Source: Alphaproteobacteria bacterium (GTDB lineage: Bacteria; Pseudomonadota; Alphaproteobacteria; Caulobacterales; Caulobacteraceae). From it: a stretch of DNA of 64,000 nt. The DNA lies in the NCBI GenBank assembly GCA_025359785.1, contig JANYET010000050.1:62001-126000 (forward strand), read 5' to 3'. Position 1 is the stretch's first letter; the number at the start of each line of letters is the position of its first letter. The notes below the pieces were generated by a model that was given only the letters and a program-made list of their open reading frames with translations, made no database searches and was not told where the DNA came from. Of this stretch, positions 39,811 through 50,458 are shown piece by piece. The position numbers were made by a program, and so were the translations under genes.

Positions 39811-41180
39811 GTTCGGCGCGCGAGGATCCAGAACCGGCCGAGCAGCAGAACGCCCGAGACGAAGCTGGCGAACACCACCGACCAGACCATCCCCATGATC
39901 CCCATATGGCGCGGGATCGCCAGCCACCAGGCAAGTGGCATCATCAGCACGATGTAGCTGGTCAGGTGCGTGCCGGTCGGCAGCCAGACGTCGCCGCGCG
40001 CCCGCAGCGCCTGGGCGCAGACCACCTGCAACGAGTCCGGGAAATACATCAGGGCCGAAAGCGCCAGCGCCGGGATCGCCATGGCCAGGGTCAGCGGGTT
40101 GGTGGTGTAGGCGGTGGAGATCCAGGCCGCGTTCGGCCAGACCACCAGCCCGACGAGGGCGCCGAACAGGCCGGTCACGCCGAACGCCACCAGGCCCGCC
40201 CGGATCACGCCAACCGGATCGCGCGCGCCATAGGCCCGGCCGACTCGCACCGCGGCTCCGGTCGACAGCCCGAGAGGCACCATGAAGACGATCGCCGCCA
40301 CGTTCAGCACGATAGTCCAGGCCGCCACCGCCAGGCCACCGATCCAGCCGGCGATGATGTTCATGCTGGCGAAGGCCGCCACCTCGAAGAAGTTCGAAGC
40401 CCCCGCCCCGAACCCGATCCGCCGCTGCTCCGCCTCCGACGCGCGGTCGCGGATCGGCTTGTTGAAGACCCCCAACGAGCCGGCCTCGGGCATGAAGAGG
40501 ATGTAGCTCAGCATGAACACCGCCAGGAATGTCCGCGCGATGGTCGTGGCCCAGGCGCCACCCATGGCGCCCATGGCCGGCAGGCCGAACAGCCCCGGCA
40601 CCAGGACAAGATCGACGCCCAGGTTGACGGCGTTAGCGATCCACATGGCCCAGGCGCCGGGTCCAGGCCGCGACAGGCCCTCCATCCAGAAGCTCGCGCT
40701 GACGCTCAGCGCATAGCCCGGCAGCGACAGGCAGAAGATCAGCAGCACCCGGCTCGCGCCGTCGGCGAGGCTCTTCTCCAGCCCGATGACATGCAGGAAC
40801 AGCGGTCCCAGGACCGCCAGCAGCGCCGCCGAGATGAACCCGATCCACAGGCTGTAGACAATGCCCCGCCGCAGCACCGCGCCGGTCTCGTGCCGCTTGC
40901 CCTGGCCGATGGCGCGCGCGGTCATCACCTGCACGCCGGACAGCAGGCCGATGGACATGGTCACCACCACGCTCGACGGGGCCCAGCCCAGCGCGTGATA
41001 GCTGAGCTCGGTCGCCGAATAGCGGCCCACCACGATGGCGTCCGACAGGCCCATGGCCATGATGCCCAGGCGCGAGATCACCACCGGCCCGGAAAGCTTC
41101 ATCAGCTCGGCCAGTTCAGTGCGGACGGGGCTGGGACGCCCTCCGCCAACGGAAGGCGTCTGGGCCGCGGAACGGTCCAT
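39807..41180 (-). CDS. MATE-family efflux transporter
   Basis: A 457-aa, 12-helix exporter. Typical features are ELMKLSGPVVISRLGIMAMGLSD at the N-terminus, VMTARAIGQGKRHE after helix 2, and the pseudo-repeat PLGLSTGAAVRVGRAYGARD in the second half. MATE proteins expel cationic compounds using Na+ or H+ gradients; the substrate is unknown. Confidence 0.9.
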   Translation of the reverse strand: MDRSAAQTPSVGGGRPSPVRTELAELMKLSGPVVISRLGIMAMGLSDAIVVGRYSATELSYHALGWAPSSVVVTMSIGLLSGVQVMTARAIGQGKRHETGAVLRRGIVYSLWIGFISAALLAVLGPLFLHVIGLEKSLADGASRVLLIFCLSLPGYALSVSASFWMEGLSRPGPGAWAMWIANAVNLGVDLVLVPGLFGLPAMGAMGGAWATTIARTFLAVFMLSYILFMPEAGSLGVFNKPIRDRASEAEQRRIGFGAGASNFFEVAAFASMNIIAGWIGGLAVAAWTIVLNVAAIVFMVPLGLSTGAAVRVGRAYGARDPVGVIRAGLVAFGVTGLFGALVGLVVWPNAAWISTAYTTNPLTLAMAIPALALSALMYFPDSLQVVCAQALRARGDVWLPTGTHLTSYIVLMMPLAWWLAIPRHMGIMGMVWSVVFASFVSGVLLLGRFWILARRT

Positions 41181-41341
41181 GACGCTGACACCTGATTTTC
41201 AAAGAGGCGCGGACACTGGCGCCCGCGCCGGGCTTCGGCAAGCCAAGCTTGGCCGGTTTCCGGTCACTGCATCGCGGCGTGACGCGGAAGGCACATCCGA
41301 AATCCCCTGTTCGGCTGTATCGTTCGGAAACGGAGAGTTCC

Positions 41342-41827
41342 ATGGCCAAGACGATCAACCGGCGGGTTTGCGCGCAAATGGACGGCGGCTTCGTCGTCTT
41401 CCTGATCGGCATGCGGGTGAACAAGCCCTGGAAATTCTGGAAATGGCTGCCCGTCGCGCAGGCCATGCCCAGGATGCTGATCGAGCTCGCCAGACAGCCG
41501 GAGCTCGGCCTGCTGCACGCCGAGAGCCAGTTCAGTTTCCCGAACGTGACGGTCACCCAATACTGGAAAAGCTTCGAGGCGCTGGAGGCCTACGCCAAGG
41601 CCCGCGACCACGCCCACCTGCCCGCCTGGCAGGCCTTCAGCAAGGCCGTCGCCTCCAACGGCGACGTCGGCATCTGGCATGAGACCTATGTCATCGAGCC
41701 CGGCAAGTACGAGAACATCTACAACAACATGCCCCCCTACGGCCTGGGCAAGGTCGGCCGCATCGTCGACGCCGTCGGCGGTCGGCAGGAGGCCAGGCAG
41801 CGGGTGAAGGGGAAGGTGGCGGCCTGA
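41342..41827 (+). CDS. DUF4188 (monooxygenase-like) protein
   Basis: A 161-aa DUF4188 protein. The conserved parts are GGFVVFLIGMRVNKPWKFWKW and VTQYWKSFEALEAYAKARDH, with WHETYVI later. This family has a ferredoxin-like fold and is annotated as monooxygenase-like; activity is unproven. ATG 41342 follows a GGAGA ribosome-binding site. Confidence 0.85.
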   Translation: MAKTINRRVCAQMDGGFVVFLIGMRVNKPWKFWKWLPVAQAMPRMLIELARQPELGLLHAESQFSFPNVTVTQYWKSFEALEAYAKARDHAHLPAWQAFSKAVASNGDVGIWHETYVIEPGKYENIYNNMPPYGLGKVGRIVDAVGGRQEARQRVKGKVAA

Positions 41828-41879
41828 CCCCTCAGTCAGTCTTCGCTGACAGCTCCCCCTACGGGCAGCATCTGGGAAC

Positions 41880-43262
41880 TCAACCCGCCGCCGCCCGCGC
41901 CGCCGCATCGCCCCGCTGGTCCTTCAGCTTTTCCGCCACCAGGAACGCCAGCTCCAGCGCCTGCTCGCCGTTCAGCCTGGGGTCGCAGTGGGTGTGGTAG
42001 CGGTCGCCGAGGTCGCCTTCGGTGACTTCGCGGGCGCCGCCGGTGCATTCGGTGACGTTCTGGCCGGTCATCTCCAGGTGGACGCCGCCGGGGTGGACGC
42101 CCTCGGCGCGGCAGATCTCCACGAAGGACTTCACCTCCGACAGGATCCGCTCGAAGGGCCGCGTCTTGTAGCCGTTGGTGGCGGTCAGCGTATTGCCGTG
42201 CATCGGGTCGATGGCCCAGACCACCGACTTGCCGGCCGCCTTGGTGGCGCGCAGCAAGGCTGGCAGCCGCGCGGCGATCTTGTCGTGGCCAAACCGCCCG
42301 TAGAGCGTCAGCCGGCCGGGCTCGTTCGCAGGCGACAAGGCGTCGGCTAGCCGCATCAGCTCGTCCGGCTCCATCGTCGGGCCGCACTTCACGCCGATGG
42401 GGTTCTTGATGCCCTTGAAGAACTCCACATGCGCGCCATCCAGGTCCCGCGTGCGCTCACCGATCCACACCAGATGGGCCGAGGTGTCGTACCAGTCGCC
42501 CGAGGTGCTATCGACGCGAGTCATCGCCTCCTCGAGGTTGAGCAGCAGCGCCTCGTGGCTGGTGAAGAACTCCACCTGGTGCAGCGCCGGCTGGCTCTCC
42601 GGCGTCACCCCGATGGCTTCCATGAACATCAGGGTCTCGCTGATCTTCTCGGCCATCTCGCGGTAGCGCGCGCCCTGCGGGCTGTCGGCGACGAAGCCCA
42701 GGGTCCAACGGTGGACGTTGTGCAGGTCCGCATAGCCGCCGGTGGCGAAGGCGCGCAGCAGGTTCAGCGTCGAGGCCGACTGGCTGTAGGCCTGGATCAG
42801 CCGCTGCGGGTCCGGAAGTCGGGCCTCCGCAGTGAACTCCATGCCGTTGATGATGTCGCCGCGATAGGACGGCAGCGTCACGCCGCCGAGGGTCTCGGTG
42901 GGCGCCGAGCGCGGCTTGGCGAACTGGCCGGCCATGCGGCCCACCTTCACCACCGGCTTGCCGCCGGCGAAGGTCAGCACCACCGCCATCTGCAGAATCA
43001 GGCGGAAGGTGTCGCGGATATTGTCGGCGGCGAATTCCTTGAAGCTCTCGGCGCAGTCGCCGCCCTGCAACAGGAACGCGCGCCCCTGCGACACATCGCC
43101 CAGCAGGCTCTTCAGCCGTCGCGCCTCGCCGGCGAACACCAGCGGCGGCATGCCTCGCAGCGTCTGCTCGACCTTGGTCAGGGCCTGGGCGTCCGGATAG
43201 TCCGCGGGCATGTGCTTGGCGGGCTTTGCGCGCCAGGAGGCGGGCGTCCACGGTTCGGTCAT
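41880..43262 (-). CDS. Class II 3-deoxy-7-phosphoheptulonate synthase
   Basis: A 460-aa class II (plant-type) DAHP synthase, first enzyme of the shikimate pathway, condensing PEP with erythrose-4-phosphate. Motifs: [15 protein letters not shown] (metal cysteine), [24 protein letters not shown] and [10 protein letters not shown], with the C-terminal [15 protein letters not shown]-like block ([19 protein letters not shown]). It is last in a minus-strand run behind an O-antigen-ligase-like gene, with a 102-nt gap containing a 9-bp inverted repeat. Confidence 0.95.
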   Translation of the reverse strand: MTEPWTPASWRAKPAKHMPADYPDAQALTKVEQTLRGMPPLVFAGEARRLKSLLGDVSQGRAFLLQGGDCAESFKEFAADNIRDTFRLILQMAVVLTFAGGKPVVKVGRMAGQFAKPRSAPTETLGGVTLPSYRGDIINGMEFTAEARLPDPQRLIQAYSQSASTLNLLRAFATGGYADLHNVHRWTLGFVADSPQGARYREMAEKISETLMFMEAIGVTPESQPALHQVEFFTSHEALLLNLEEAMTRVDSTSGDWYDTSAHLVWIGERTRDLDGAHVEFFKGIKNPIGVKCGPTMEPDELMRLADALSPANEPGRLTLYGRFGHDKIAARLPALLRATKAAGKSVVWAIDPMHGNTLTATNGYKTRPFERILSEVKSFVEICRAEGVHPGGVHLEMTGQNVTECTGGAREVTEGDLGDRYHTHCDPRLNGEQALELAFLVAEKLKDQRGDAAARAAAG

Positions 43263-43275
43263 CGATCCAGCTCCA

Positions 43276-43345
43276 CGCCCCCATTTACGCCAAAGGGCGT
43301 CGGGCCGACCTCAAAGGCCGGACCTTCTACGCCAAGATGGGGGCG
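43276..43345 (-). repeat. Inverted repeat CGCCCCCAT ... ATGGGGGCG upstream of DAHP synthase
   Basis: Two perfect 9-bp arms (43276-43284 and 43337-43345) enclose 52 nt within the 102-nt gap upstream of the DAHP synthase start at 43262. TACGCCAA also occurs near each arm. It could fold the leader of the aro message; no leader peptide was found. Confidence 0.55.
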
Positions 43346-43364
43346 AAGGTCGATATTCGGCGCG

Positions 43365-44564
43365 TCAGGCCTCCGCCTCGCGCGGCGCGGCGTTCATCGC
43401 CGCCAGCATCGCCACCAGCGCGCCCAGCGCCAGCCACCAGTCCTGCCAGACCCCGAAGTTGACCCCGAACAGCAGATAGGCGGCGACGCAGGCCCCCGTG
43501 GCGGCGGTGGCGAGGCTGGGCTCTGGCCGCGACAGCCGGGTCAGCGCGACGCCCCAGAAGGCCGCCGCGGCGACTGCGCCGATTGCGCCCAGCTCCAGCC
43601 AGATCTGCAAGGGATTGTTGTGCGGATGCAGCACGATGCCGGGGCCAAACTCGCGGCTCGCGTCCAGGCCCCAACCGCGGAACGGCCGGTCACGGATCCA
43701 GTCGATGGCGTGGCTCCAGTAGCCCAGGCGCAGGGCGTCGGTCCTGGGCAGGGCGCGCTGGATCGCCTCGTAGTCCAGGAAATGCCGCACCGCCCAGATC
43801 GCCGCCGGCGTGAGCAGGAACAGCGCCGCCGCCGCCAGGGCCATCAGCCTCGGCGCACCCACCGGCCAACGCCAGACGCACAGCGCGACCAGGGGCGCCA
43901 GAACAAGGCCAAGCACCGAGGAGTCATACCCGAAGGCCAGCGCCGCGGCGCCGGCGCCGACGAACATCGCCAGTGCGAACCAGGGCCGCAGGGTTCGCGG
44001 CGCGCCGCAGGCCGCCAGCGGCCAGATCAGCCCCAGCACCTGGGTCGAATGGCCGACGTTGGACTCCGCCAGGTCCGCGCGGATCGGTTCATAGGCGACG
44101 TGCAGGGTTTTATAGATCGCGCCCTGGCTCAGGGCCTCGACGATCAGCACCGCGCCGAACAGCGCGCAGCCCCAGGCCACGATGTGCAGCGCGCGCTCGC
44201 GGAGCCTGGGATCGGCCCGCCGCGCCGCCGAGATCGCGCTCCAGAATAGCGGCAGCTCCAGCGCCAGCTTCAAGATCGTGGTCTGGCCGAGCTTGGTCGG
44301 GTGATACGGGCTCCAGGTCGTCGAGACCGCCGCCCAGATCAGCACCGCGAACAGGATGATCGCCGCCGGCCGGTCGTCGTCATCGATGCGCACCGCCGGC
44401 AGGCAGAGCAGGCCCACCAGCGCCACCAGCGCCGCCAGACCCAGGGGCGCGAGATAGCCCAGGGCCGGAAACAGCGGCGCCGCGGCGATCAGCACCCAGC
44501 CGCACCAGACGTCGATGCCCCTTCCGGGGCTTCGACGTACGGGCCGGGCAGAATTGTCCGTCAC
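43365..44564 (-). CDS. O-antigen ligase/polymerase-family (Wzy_C) membrane protein
   Basis: A 399-aa multi-pass membrane protein with about ten hydrophobic segments and the Wzy_C/WaaL periplasmic signature HPHNNPLQIWLELGAIGA (near residue 310), preceded by FRGWGLDAS. This family attaches or polymerises surface glycans or glycosylates proteins. The frame extends to 44639 inside gor; GTG 44564 gives a 34-nt gap after gor and is preferred. Confidence 0.85.
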   Translation of the reverse strand: MTDNSARPVRRSPGRGIDVWCGWVLIAAAPLFPALGYLAPLGLAALVALVGLLCLPAVRIDDDDRPAAIILFAVLIWAAVSTTWSPYHPTKLGQTTILKLALELPLFWSAISAARRADPRLRERALHIVAWGCALFGAVLIVEALSQGAIYKTLHVAYEPIRADLAESNVGHSTQVLGLIWPLAACGAPRTLRPWFALAMFVGAGAAALAFGYDSSVLGLVLAPLVALCVWRWPVGAPRLMALAAAALFLLTPAAIWAVRHFLDYEAIQRALPRTDALRLGYWSHAIDWIRDRPFRGWGLDASREFGPGIVLHPHNNPLQIWLELGAIGAVAAAAFWGVALTRLSRPEPSLATAATGACVAAYLLFGVNFGVWQDWWLALGALVAMLAAMNAAPREAEA

Positions 44565-44598
44565 CGGCCTTGTCCTTCGAAGCCTTGGCGAAGCAGGA

Positions 44599-45981
44599 TC
44601 ATGCCACCTGGCCCAGGCCCATCGGCATGGACTTCTCACGCATGGTCACCAGCTCTTCCGACAGGGTCGGGTGAACCGCGCAGGTCGCGTCCCACTGGGT
44701 CTTGGTGACGCCCATCTTCATGGCGATCGCCGCCATCTGGATGATCTCCGGGGCGTCCGGTCCGACCACATGACAGCCGACCACCTTCTCACTGGCGCAA
44801 TCCACCACCAGCTTCAGCAGCGCGCGCTCGTCACTGTGACTGAAGGCGTATTTCATCGGCTTCAGGCGGGCGAGGTAGATATCGACCTTGCCGTACTGCT
44901 TGCGCGCGTCGGCTTCAGACAGGCCCACCGACCCGATCGGCGGCTGGGAGAATACCGCCGAGGCCACCATCTCGTGGTCGAAGCTGGTCGGCCGGTTGTT
45001 GAACACCGTCTCGGCGAAGGCCGCGCCCTCGCGGATCGCCACTGGCGTCAGGTTGATCCGGTCAGTGACATCGCCCACCGCCCAGATGTTTTCGACATTG
45101 GTCCGGGAGAACGCATCCACCTTCACCGCCCCCTTTTCCGTCAGTTCGACCCCGGCTTTTTCCAGGCCCAGGCCTTCGACGTAAGGCTCGCGGCCCAGAC
45201 AGAACATCACCACGTCGCTCTCGCAGTCGTGGCCGTTGCTGAGCCTGTTGAGGACTCCGCCGGCGGTCTTCTCGATCGCCGTGTGCTGGGCGCCCAGAAC
45301 GACGGTGATGCCGCGTTTCTCCATCTCCTCGGCCAGGTGGCTGCGCACGTCGTCGTCGAAACCCCGCAGCACATTGGGGCCGCGATGCACCAAGGTCGTC
45401 TCAACGCCTAGCCCGTTGAAGATGCCGGCGAACTCGACCGCGATATAGCCGCCGCCGGCGATCACGATGCGCTTGGGCAGCTCCGGCAGGTGGAAGGCCT
45501 CGTTGGAGGTGATGGCGTGCTCCGCCCCCGGCAGATCTTTCGGAGTCCAGGGCCGCCCGCCTGTGGCGATCAGGATCTTGTCGGCGGTGCGCGTCCCGAG
45601 CTTCTCGATCTCGACGGTGTGAGCATCGACCAGCCGGGCCTTGCCGTGGCCCAGCTCGGCGCCGGCGTTCTGCAGATTGCGGACGTAGATGCCCGACAGC
45701 CGCGCGATCTCCTTGTCCTTCTCCGCCAGGAACTGCGGCCAGTCGAAGGTAGCGTCGCCAACAGTCCAGCCGTAGCTCGCGGCTGTCTTGAAATGGTGCG
45801 CGAATTCAGAGGCGTAGACCATGAACTTCTTGGGCACGCAGCCGCGGATCACACAGGTGCCGCCGACCCGGTCTTCCTCGGCGATCGCCACCTTGGCGCC
45901 CGACATGGCAGCCATGCGCGCGGCGCGCACGCCGCCCGAGCCCGCGCCGATCACAAACAGGTCGTAGTCGTACTTGGCCAC
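44599..45981 (-). CDS. gor: Glutathione-disulfide reductase
   Basis: A 460-aa FAD/NADPH reductase. FAD-binding GAGSGGVRAARMAA, redox motif GGTCVIRGCVPKKFM (two cysteines), NADPH-binding AGGGYIAVEFAGIFNGLG and the C-terminal HPTLSEELVTM with the catalytic histidine. Regenerates GSH. It is 18 nt downstream of rpiA on the same strand. Confidence 0.96.
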   Translation of the reverse strand: MAKYDYDLFVIGAGSGGVRAARMAAMSGAKVAIAEEDRVGGTCVIRGCVPKKFMVYASEFAHHFKTAASYGWTVGDATFDWPQFLAEKDKEIARLSGIYVRNLQNAGAELGHGKARLVDAHTVEIEKLGTRTADKILIATGGRPWTPKDLPGAEHAITSNEAFHLPELPKRIVIAGGGYIAVEFAGIFNGLGVETTLVHRGPNVLRGFDDDVRSHLAEEMEKRGITVVLGAQHTAIEKTAGGVLNRLSNGHDCESDVVMFCLGREPYVEGLGLEKAGVELTEKGAVKVDAFSRTNVENIWAVGDVTDRINLTPVAIREGAAFAETVFNNRPTSFDHEMVASAVFSQPPIGSVGLSEADARKQYGKVDIYLARLKPMKYAFSHSDERALLKLVVDCASEKVVGCHVVGPDAPEIIQMAAIAMKMGVTKTQWDATCAVHPTLSEELVTMREKSMPMGLGQVA

Positions 45982-45999
45982 CGAAGGCCTCCTTGGTTC

Positions 46000-46686
46000 C
46001 TAGGGCTCGAGCGTCGTGACGCCGTCCGCCGTGCCGATCAACGCCTGGTCGGCCAGGTCGAGAAAGAGGCCGTGCTCGACGACCCCGGTGAGGCTTTTCA
46101 GGGCCGCCCCGAGCGCCGCGGGCTCCTCGATCCGGCCGCAGGCTGCGTCATAGATGAGGTTGCCGCCGTCCGTCCGCACCGGCGCGCCGTCTTTCACACG
46201 CAGGCGCGGCATCATGGCGATCTCGAATTCGCTCAGCGTGTCGCAGATCCGCAAGGAGGTGGTCTTGTGCCCGAAGGCCACCACCTCGATCGACAACGGG
46301 AATTTTCCGAGCGTCGTCACAGACTTGGCGGCGTCTGCTATCACCACGCAGCGGCGTGAAGCCTCCCACACCAGCTTCTCCCGCAGCAGCGCCCCGCCGG
46401 CGCCCTTGATCAGCGAAAGGCCTGGCCCGATCTCGTCGGCCCCGTCGACCGTGAGGTCGATGGTCCGGGTCTCCCCCAGTTCGCCCACCGTCATGCCCAG
46501 GCTCGACGCCAGGTCGGCGGTCGCCTGCGACGTCGCCACGCAGACGATGTCGAGGCCCCGCGCGCCCAGCGCCTTGACGAACCACGCCGCTGTCGAGCCG
46601 GTGCCCAGGCCCACGACCATACCGCTTTCGACCAGCGCGGCGGCGGCCTCGCCCGCGGCGCGCTTCTGAGCGTCCACGTCGCTCAT
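46000..46686 (-). CDS. rpiA: Ribose-5-phosphate isomerase A
   Basis: A 228-aa RpiA interconverting ribose-5-P and ribulose-5-P. Signature [15 protein letters not shown] near residue 25, [28 protein letters not shown] with catalytic residues, and [12 protein letters not shown] 46686 overlaps the glmU stop by 4 nt (ATGA), which decides the start over the longer frame. Confidence 0.96.
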   Translation of the reverse strand: MSDVDAQKRAAGEAAAALVESGMVVGLGTGSTAAWFVKALGARGLDIVCVATSQATADLASSLGMTVGELGETRTIDLTVDGADEIGPGLSLIKGAGGALLREKLVWEASRRCVVIADAAKSVTTLGKFPLSIEVVAFGHKTTSLRICDTLSEFEIAMMPRLRVKDGAPVRTDGGNLIYDAACGRIEEPAALGAALKSLTGVVEHGLFLDLADQALIGTADGVTTLEP

Positions 46687-48050
46687 GCCTTTCCCTTCGC
46701 CGCCCGCTCGGCCAGCTTCCGCTCGCGGAATCGCGCGGCCCAGCCGGGCTTCTCGAACTGGCTCGACCGCTCGACGGCCAGGGCGTCGGCCGCCACCGGC
46801 TTGGTGATCACCGAGCCCGATCCAGTGTAGGCGCCCGCCCCGATGGTCACCGGCGCCACCAGCGCGGTGTTGGACCCGATGAAGGCGCCGTCGCCGACAT
46901 GGGTCTGCCATTTGTCAAAGCCGTCGTAGTTGCAGAAGATCGTGCCGGCCCCGATGTTCGCGCCCGCGCCGATGGAACCGTCCCCGAGATAGCTCAGGTG
47001 GTTCGCCTTGGCGCCCTTGCCGACCGTGACCTTCTTCACCTCCACGAAGTTGCCGATGTGGGCCTCCTCACCGATGTCGGCGCCCGGCCGCAGGCGCGCA
47101 TAGGGGCCGATCAGGGCGCCCGAGCGCACCACCGCGCCCTCCAGATGGCTGAAGGCCCGGATCACCGCGCCGGTCTCGATGCTGACGCCCGGCGCGAACA
47201 CCACGAACTGCTCGACGGCGACGCCGGCCGCGATCTCGGTGTCAAAGGCGAAATGCACGGTCTCCGGGGCGAGCATGGCCACGCCCTGCGCCAGGAAGTG
47301 CGCGCGGCGCGCGTCCTGCCAGATCCGCTCGGCCTGGGAGAGCTGCATCGGCGTGTCGCAACCCATGACCGCGCTTTCCGGCACGATGGCGGCCTTGGTC
47401 AGCGCGGCGTCGGCGGCCGCCAGCGCCACGATCTGGGTCAGGTAATATTCGCCCTTGGCGTTCTCGTTGTCCGTGCGGTCCAGCCAGCCGAACAGCTTGC
47501 CCTTGTTGGCGCACAACATGCCGGCATAGCAGGCCTTGAGGGCGAGCTCTGCGGGCGTGGCCTCCTTCGCCTCGACAATGCGGCTCACCCGGCCGTCGCC
47601 ATCGCTGAGCATCCGACCGTAGAGCAGCGCATCCTGGGGCTCGAATCCCAGCAGCGCCAGATCGACGCCGCGCCCGCGCAGATCGAACAGCGGCTCCAGG
47701 TCGGCCGGTGTCAGCAGCGGGCAGTCGCCGTTGGTCACCAGAACGTCGCCGTCGAAACCGCTGAGCGCCTCGCGCGCCGCCATCACCGCATGGCCCGTGC
47801 CCTGCGGCGGGTCCTGCACCGCCACCGCGCCCTCGCCCAGCCGGCGCACCACCAGATCGCGCACCGCCGAGGCGCCCGCGCCGACGACAACCACGATCTT
47901 CTGGCAGCCGGTCGCCTCGACCGTATCGATCACCCGGTCCAGCAGCGTTCGACCGCCGACCTTGTGCAGCACCTTGGGGAGCGGGGACTTCATCCGCGTA
48001 CCCTGGCCGGCGGCGAGGATCACGGCGGCGCGGGCGGTCATCTGGGGCAT
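46683..48050 (-). CDS. glmU: Bifunctional UDP-N-acetylglucosamine pyrophosphorylase/GlcN-1-P acetyltransferase
   Basis: A 455-aa GlmU making UDP-GlcNAc for peptidoglycan and LPS. N-terminal uridyltransferase motif [21 protein letters not shown]-terminal left-handed beta-helix hexapeptides ([21 protein letters not shown]-like [22 protein letters not shown]) with acetyltransferase residues. It heads the glmU-rpiA-gor series; divergent from the M28 peptidase with a 101-bp promoter region. MTARAAV three codons in is an alternative start. Confidence 0.97.
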   Translation of the reverse strand: MPQMTARAAVILAAGQGTRMKSPLPKVLHKVGGRTLLDRVIDTVEATGCQKIVVVVGAGASAVRDLVVRRLGEGAVAVQDPPQGTGHAVMAAREALSGFDGDVLVTNGDCPLLTPADLEPLFDLRGRGVDLALLGFEPQDALLYGRMLSDGDGRVSRIVEAKEATPAELALKACYAGMLCANKGKLFGWLDRTDNENAKGEYYLTQIVALAAADAALTKAAIVPESAVMGCDTPMQLSQAERIWQDARRAHFLAQGVAMLAPETVHFAFDTEIAAGVAVEQFVVFAPGVSIETGAVIRAFSHLEGAVVRSGALIGPYARLRPGADIGEEAHIGNFVEVKKVTVGKGAKANHLSYLGDGSIGAGANIGAGTIFCNYDGFDKWQTHVGDGAFIGSNTALVAPVTIGAGAYTGSGSVITKPVAADALAVERSSQFEKPGWAARFRERKLAERAAKGKA

Positions 48051-48151
48051 CCTTGGGGCCGAGTCAGCAATCGTGCTTGGCGAGGCTTACCAAGCCTTGT
48101 CGTCGGGGGCGAGAAGCGGCTAGCGTCGCGGCCTGTTCGGGGGAGTAGTTC

Positions 48152-50458
48152 ATGCAACGTCGTCACGGTATCGCCGCCCTTCTGTCCGCCTGCGCTGTCG
48201 CAGCGGTCACCACCGCCTGGGCCGCGCCCGCGCCCGCGCCAGACAAGACTGCGCCCGGGATGGACGCCAAGGCCCTGGAAGCCAAGTTCGACGCCCAGAT
48301 CGACCCCGCCGAGATGGGCCGCTGGCTGCAGCAGTTGGCGTCGGAGCCCAATCACGTCGGCTCGGCCCACAACAAGGCCAACGCCGAATGGATCGCCGCC
48401 CAGCTGAAATCCTGGGGCTGGGACTCCAAGATCGAGACCTTCGACGTCCTCTATCCGACCCCGATCAGCGAGGCGCTCGAACTGGTCGCCGGCCCCGGCG
48501 CGCCGTTCAAGGCGACGCTGACCGAAGCGCCGATCCCTGGCGACCTGCCGACCTACACGAAGGACGCACTGCCGGCCTACGTCGCTTTCCAGGGTGACGG
48601 CGACGTCACCGCGCCGCTGGTCTACGCCAACTACGGCATGCCCGAGGACTACCTGGCGCTGGAGCGCATGGGCGTCTCGGTGAAGGGCAAGATCGTCATC
48701 ACCCGTTACGGCGGCGGCTGGCGTGGCCTGAAGCCCTTGCTGGCCCAGATGCACGGCGCGGCCGGCGCGCTGATCTATTCCGACCCGAAGGACGACGGCT
48801 ACGCCACCGACGACGTCTATCCGAAGGGCGCGGCGCGTCCGAGGCAGGGGTTCCAGCGCGGCTCCGTCGCCGACATGCCGATCTATCCGGGCGATCCGCT
48901 GACCCCAGGGATCGGCGCGACCAAGGACGCCAAGCGGCTCGACCGCAAGGACGCCGTCACCATCCTGAAGATCCCCTGCCTGCCGATCTCCTATGGCGAC
49001 GCCCAGGTGCTGCTGGCCTCGCTGGACGGCCCGGTGGCGCCGGCCAATTTCCGCGGCTCCCTGCCGATCACCTACCACATCGGCGGCTCCGAGGCGGGCG
49101 GCAAGGTTCACCTGGCGGTGAAATCCGACTGGTCGCTGAAGACGCTCTATGACGTGATCGGGACCCTCAAGGGCTCGGAGGCTCCCAACGACTGGATCGT
49201 GCGCGGCAACCACCACGACGGCTGGGTCATGGGCGCATCCGACCCGCTGTCCGGCCAGGTCGCGCTGCTCGCCGAGGCCAAGGCCTTCGGTATCTTGATG
49301 AAGGGCGGCTGGAAGCCCAAGCGGACCATCGTCTACACCAGCTGGGACGGTGAGGAGCCGATGCTGCTGGGCTCCACCGAATGGGCCGAGACCCACGCCG
49401 CGGAGTTGAAGGCCAAGGGTGTCGTCTACATCAATTCCGACGGCAACGGCCGCGGCTTCTTCCGCGCCGAGGGCAGCCACGCCTTCCAGCACTTCGTGAA
49501 CGGGATCAGCGCCGACGTGAAGGACCCGGAGACCGGCGTCCCGGTCCGCGACCGCGCCCGCGCCCGCCTCGCGGTGACCCTCGCCGAGGCCGGGAACGGC
49601 GGCGGCGGACGCGACATGGGCGGCCCGGCGGCCAAGGCCGCGGCCAACGATCCCACCAAGGACCTGCCGATCGGGGCGCTCGGCTCCGGCTCGGACTACT
49701 CCGCCTTCCTGCAGCACCTGGGCCTGCCATCCATCGACTTCGGCTACGGCGGCGAGGGCGAGAGCGGCGGCGTCTATCACTCGCTCTACGACGACTTCCA
49801 GCACCACGCGACCTTCGTCGACCCGGGCTTCGCCTATGACGCCCTGCTGGCCAAGACTGTGGGCCGCGCGGTGATGCGGCTGGCCGACACCGACCTGCCG
49901 GTGCAGCGCTACGGCGACTTCGCCGATACCGTGGCCACCTACCTCGACGAGGTGAAGAAGCTCGCCGACACCCGCCGCGACGAGGCCCGCGCCCAGGCCA
50001 GGCTGCTCGGCTCCAACGCCTACAATCTGGCCGCCGACCCCACCAAGCCGCACGCCAACCCGGCGCCGTTCACGCCATCGCCGCCGATGAACTTCGGCGC
50101 CTTGGAGAGCGCGGTCGCAAAGCTGAAGGCCAGTTCGGCGGCCTTCGACGCTGCGCTCGCCGCCAAGGGTGAAGGCCTGGGCAAGGCCCAGCGCGCCAAG
50201 CTGAACGCCGTGATCAAGCCCCTCGACCAGACCCTGCTGCGCCCCGAGGGCCTGCCGGGCCGGCCCTGGTACATGAACATGGTCTATGCCCCCGGCCGCT
50301 TCACCGGCTATGGCGCCAAGACCCTGCCGGGGGTGCGCGAGGCCATCGAGGAGCGCCGCTTCGAGGACGCCCAGACCTATGTCGGCGTCACCGGCCTGGC
50401 GCTCAGCGCCTACGCCGCCGAACTCGACAAGGCGACCGCCATCGTCAATGGGGGCTGA
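48152..50458 (+). CDS. M28-family metallopeptidase (glutamate carboxypeptidase II-like)
   Basis: A 768-aa exported peptidase. Signal peptide (cleavage after AWA), an M28 catalytic domain with inserted PA domain (about residues 130-290, EDYLALERMGVSVKGKIVITRYG) and a C-terminal dimerisation-type domain. The metal ligands expected of the GCPII group are present: GNHHDGWVMGASDPLSG, SWDGEEPMLLGSTEW, INSD and YHSLYDDF. Likely a periplasmic peptidase acting on acidic peptides. It overlaps gph by 11 nt. Confidence 0.92.
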   Translation: MQRRHGIAALLSACAVAAVTTAWAAPAPAPDKTAPGMDAKALEAKFDAQIDPAEMGRWLQQLASEPNHVGSAHNKANAEWIAAQLKSWGWDSKIETFDVLYPTPISEALELVAGPGAPFKATLTEAPIPGDLPTYTKDALPAYVAFQGDGDVTAPLVYANYGMPEDYLALERMGVSVKGKIVITRYGGGWRGLKPLLAQMHGAAGALIYSDPKDDGYATDDVYPKGAARPRQGFQRGSVADMPIYPGDPLTPGIGATKDAKRLDRKDAVTILKIPCLPISYGDAQVLLASLDGPVAPANFRGSLPITYHIGGSEAGGKVHLAVKSDWSLKTLYDVIGTLKGSEAPNDWIVRGNHHDGWVMGASDPLSGQVALLAEAKAFGILMKGGWKPKRTIVYTSWDGEEPMLLGSTEWAETHAAELKAKGVVYINSDGNGRGFFRAEGSHAFQHFVNGISADVKDPETGVPVRDRARARLAVTLAEAGNGGGGRDMGGPAAKAAANDPTKDLPIGALGSGSDYSAFLQHLGLPSIDFGYGGEGESGGVYHSLYDDFQHHATFVDPGFAYDALLAKTVGRAVMRLADTDLPVQRYGDFADTVATYLDEVKKLADTRRDEARAQARLLGSNAYNLAADPTKPHANPAPFTPSPPMNFGALESAVAKLKASSAAFDAALAAKGEGLGKAQRAKLNAVIKPLDQTLLRPEGLPGRPWYMNMVYAPGRFTGYGAKTLPGVREAIEERRFEDAQTYVGVTGLALSAYAAELDKATAIVNGG

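Noticed and set aside
41836-41852. GTCAG/CTGAC stem between DUF4188 and DAHP synthase as terminator
   Set aside because: Only 5 bp with no T tract; too weak to annotate.
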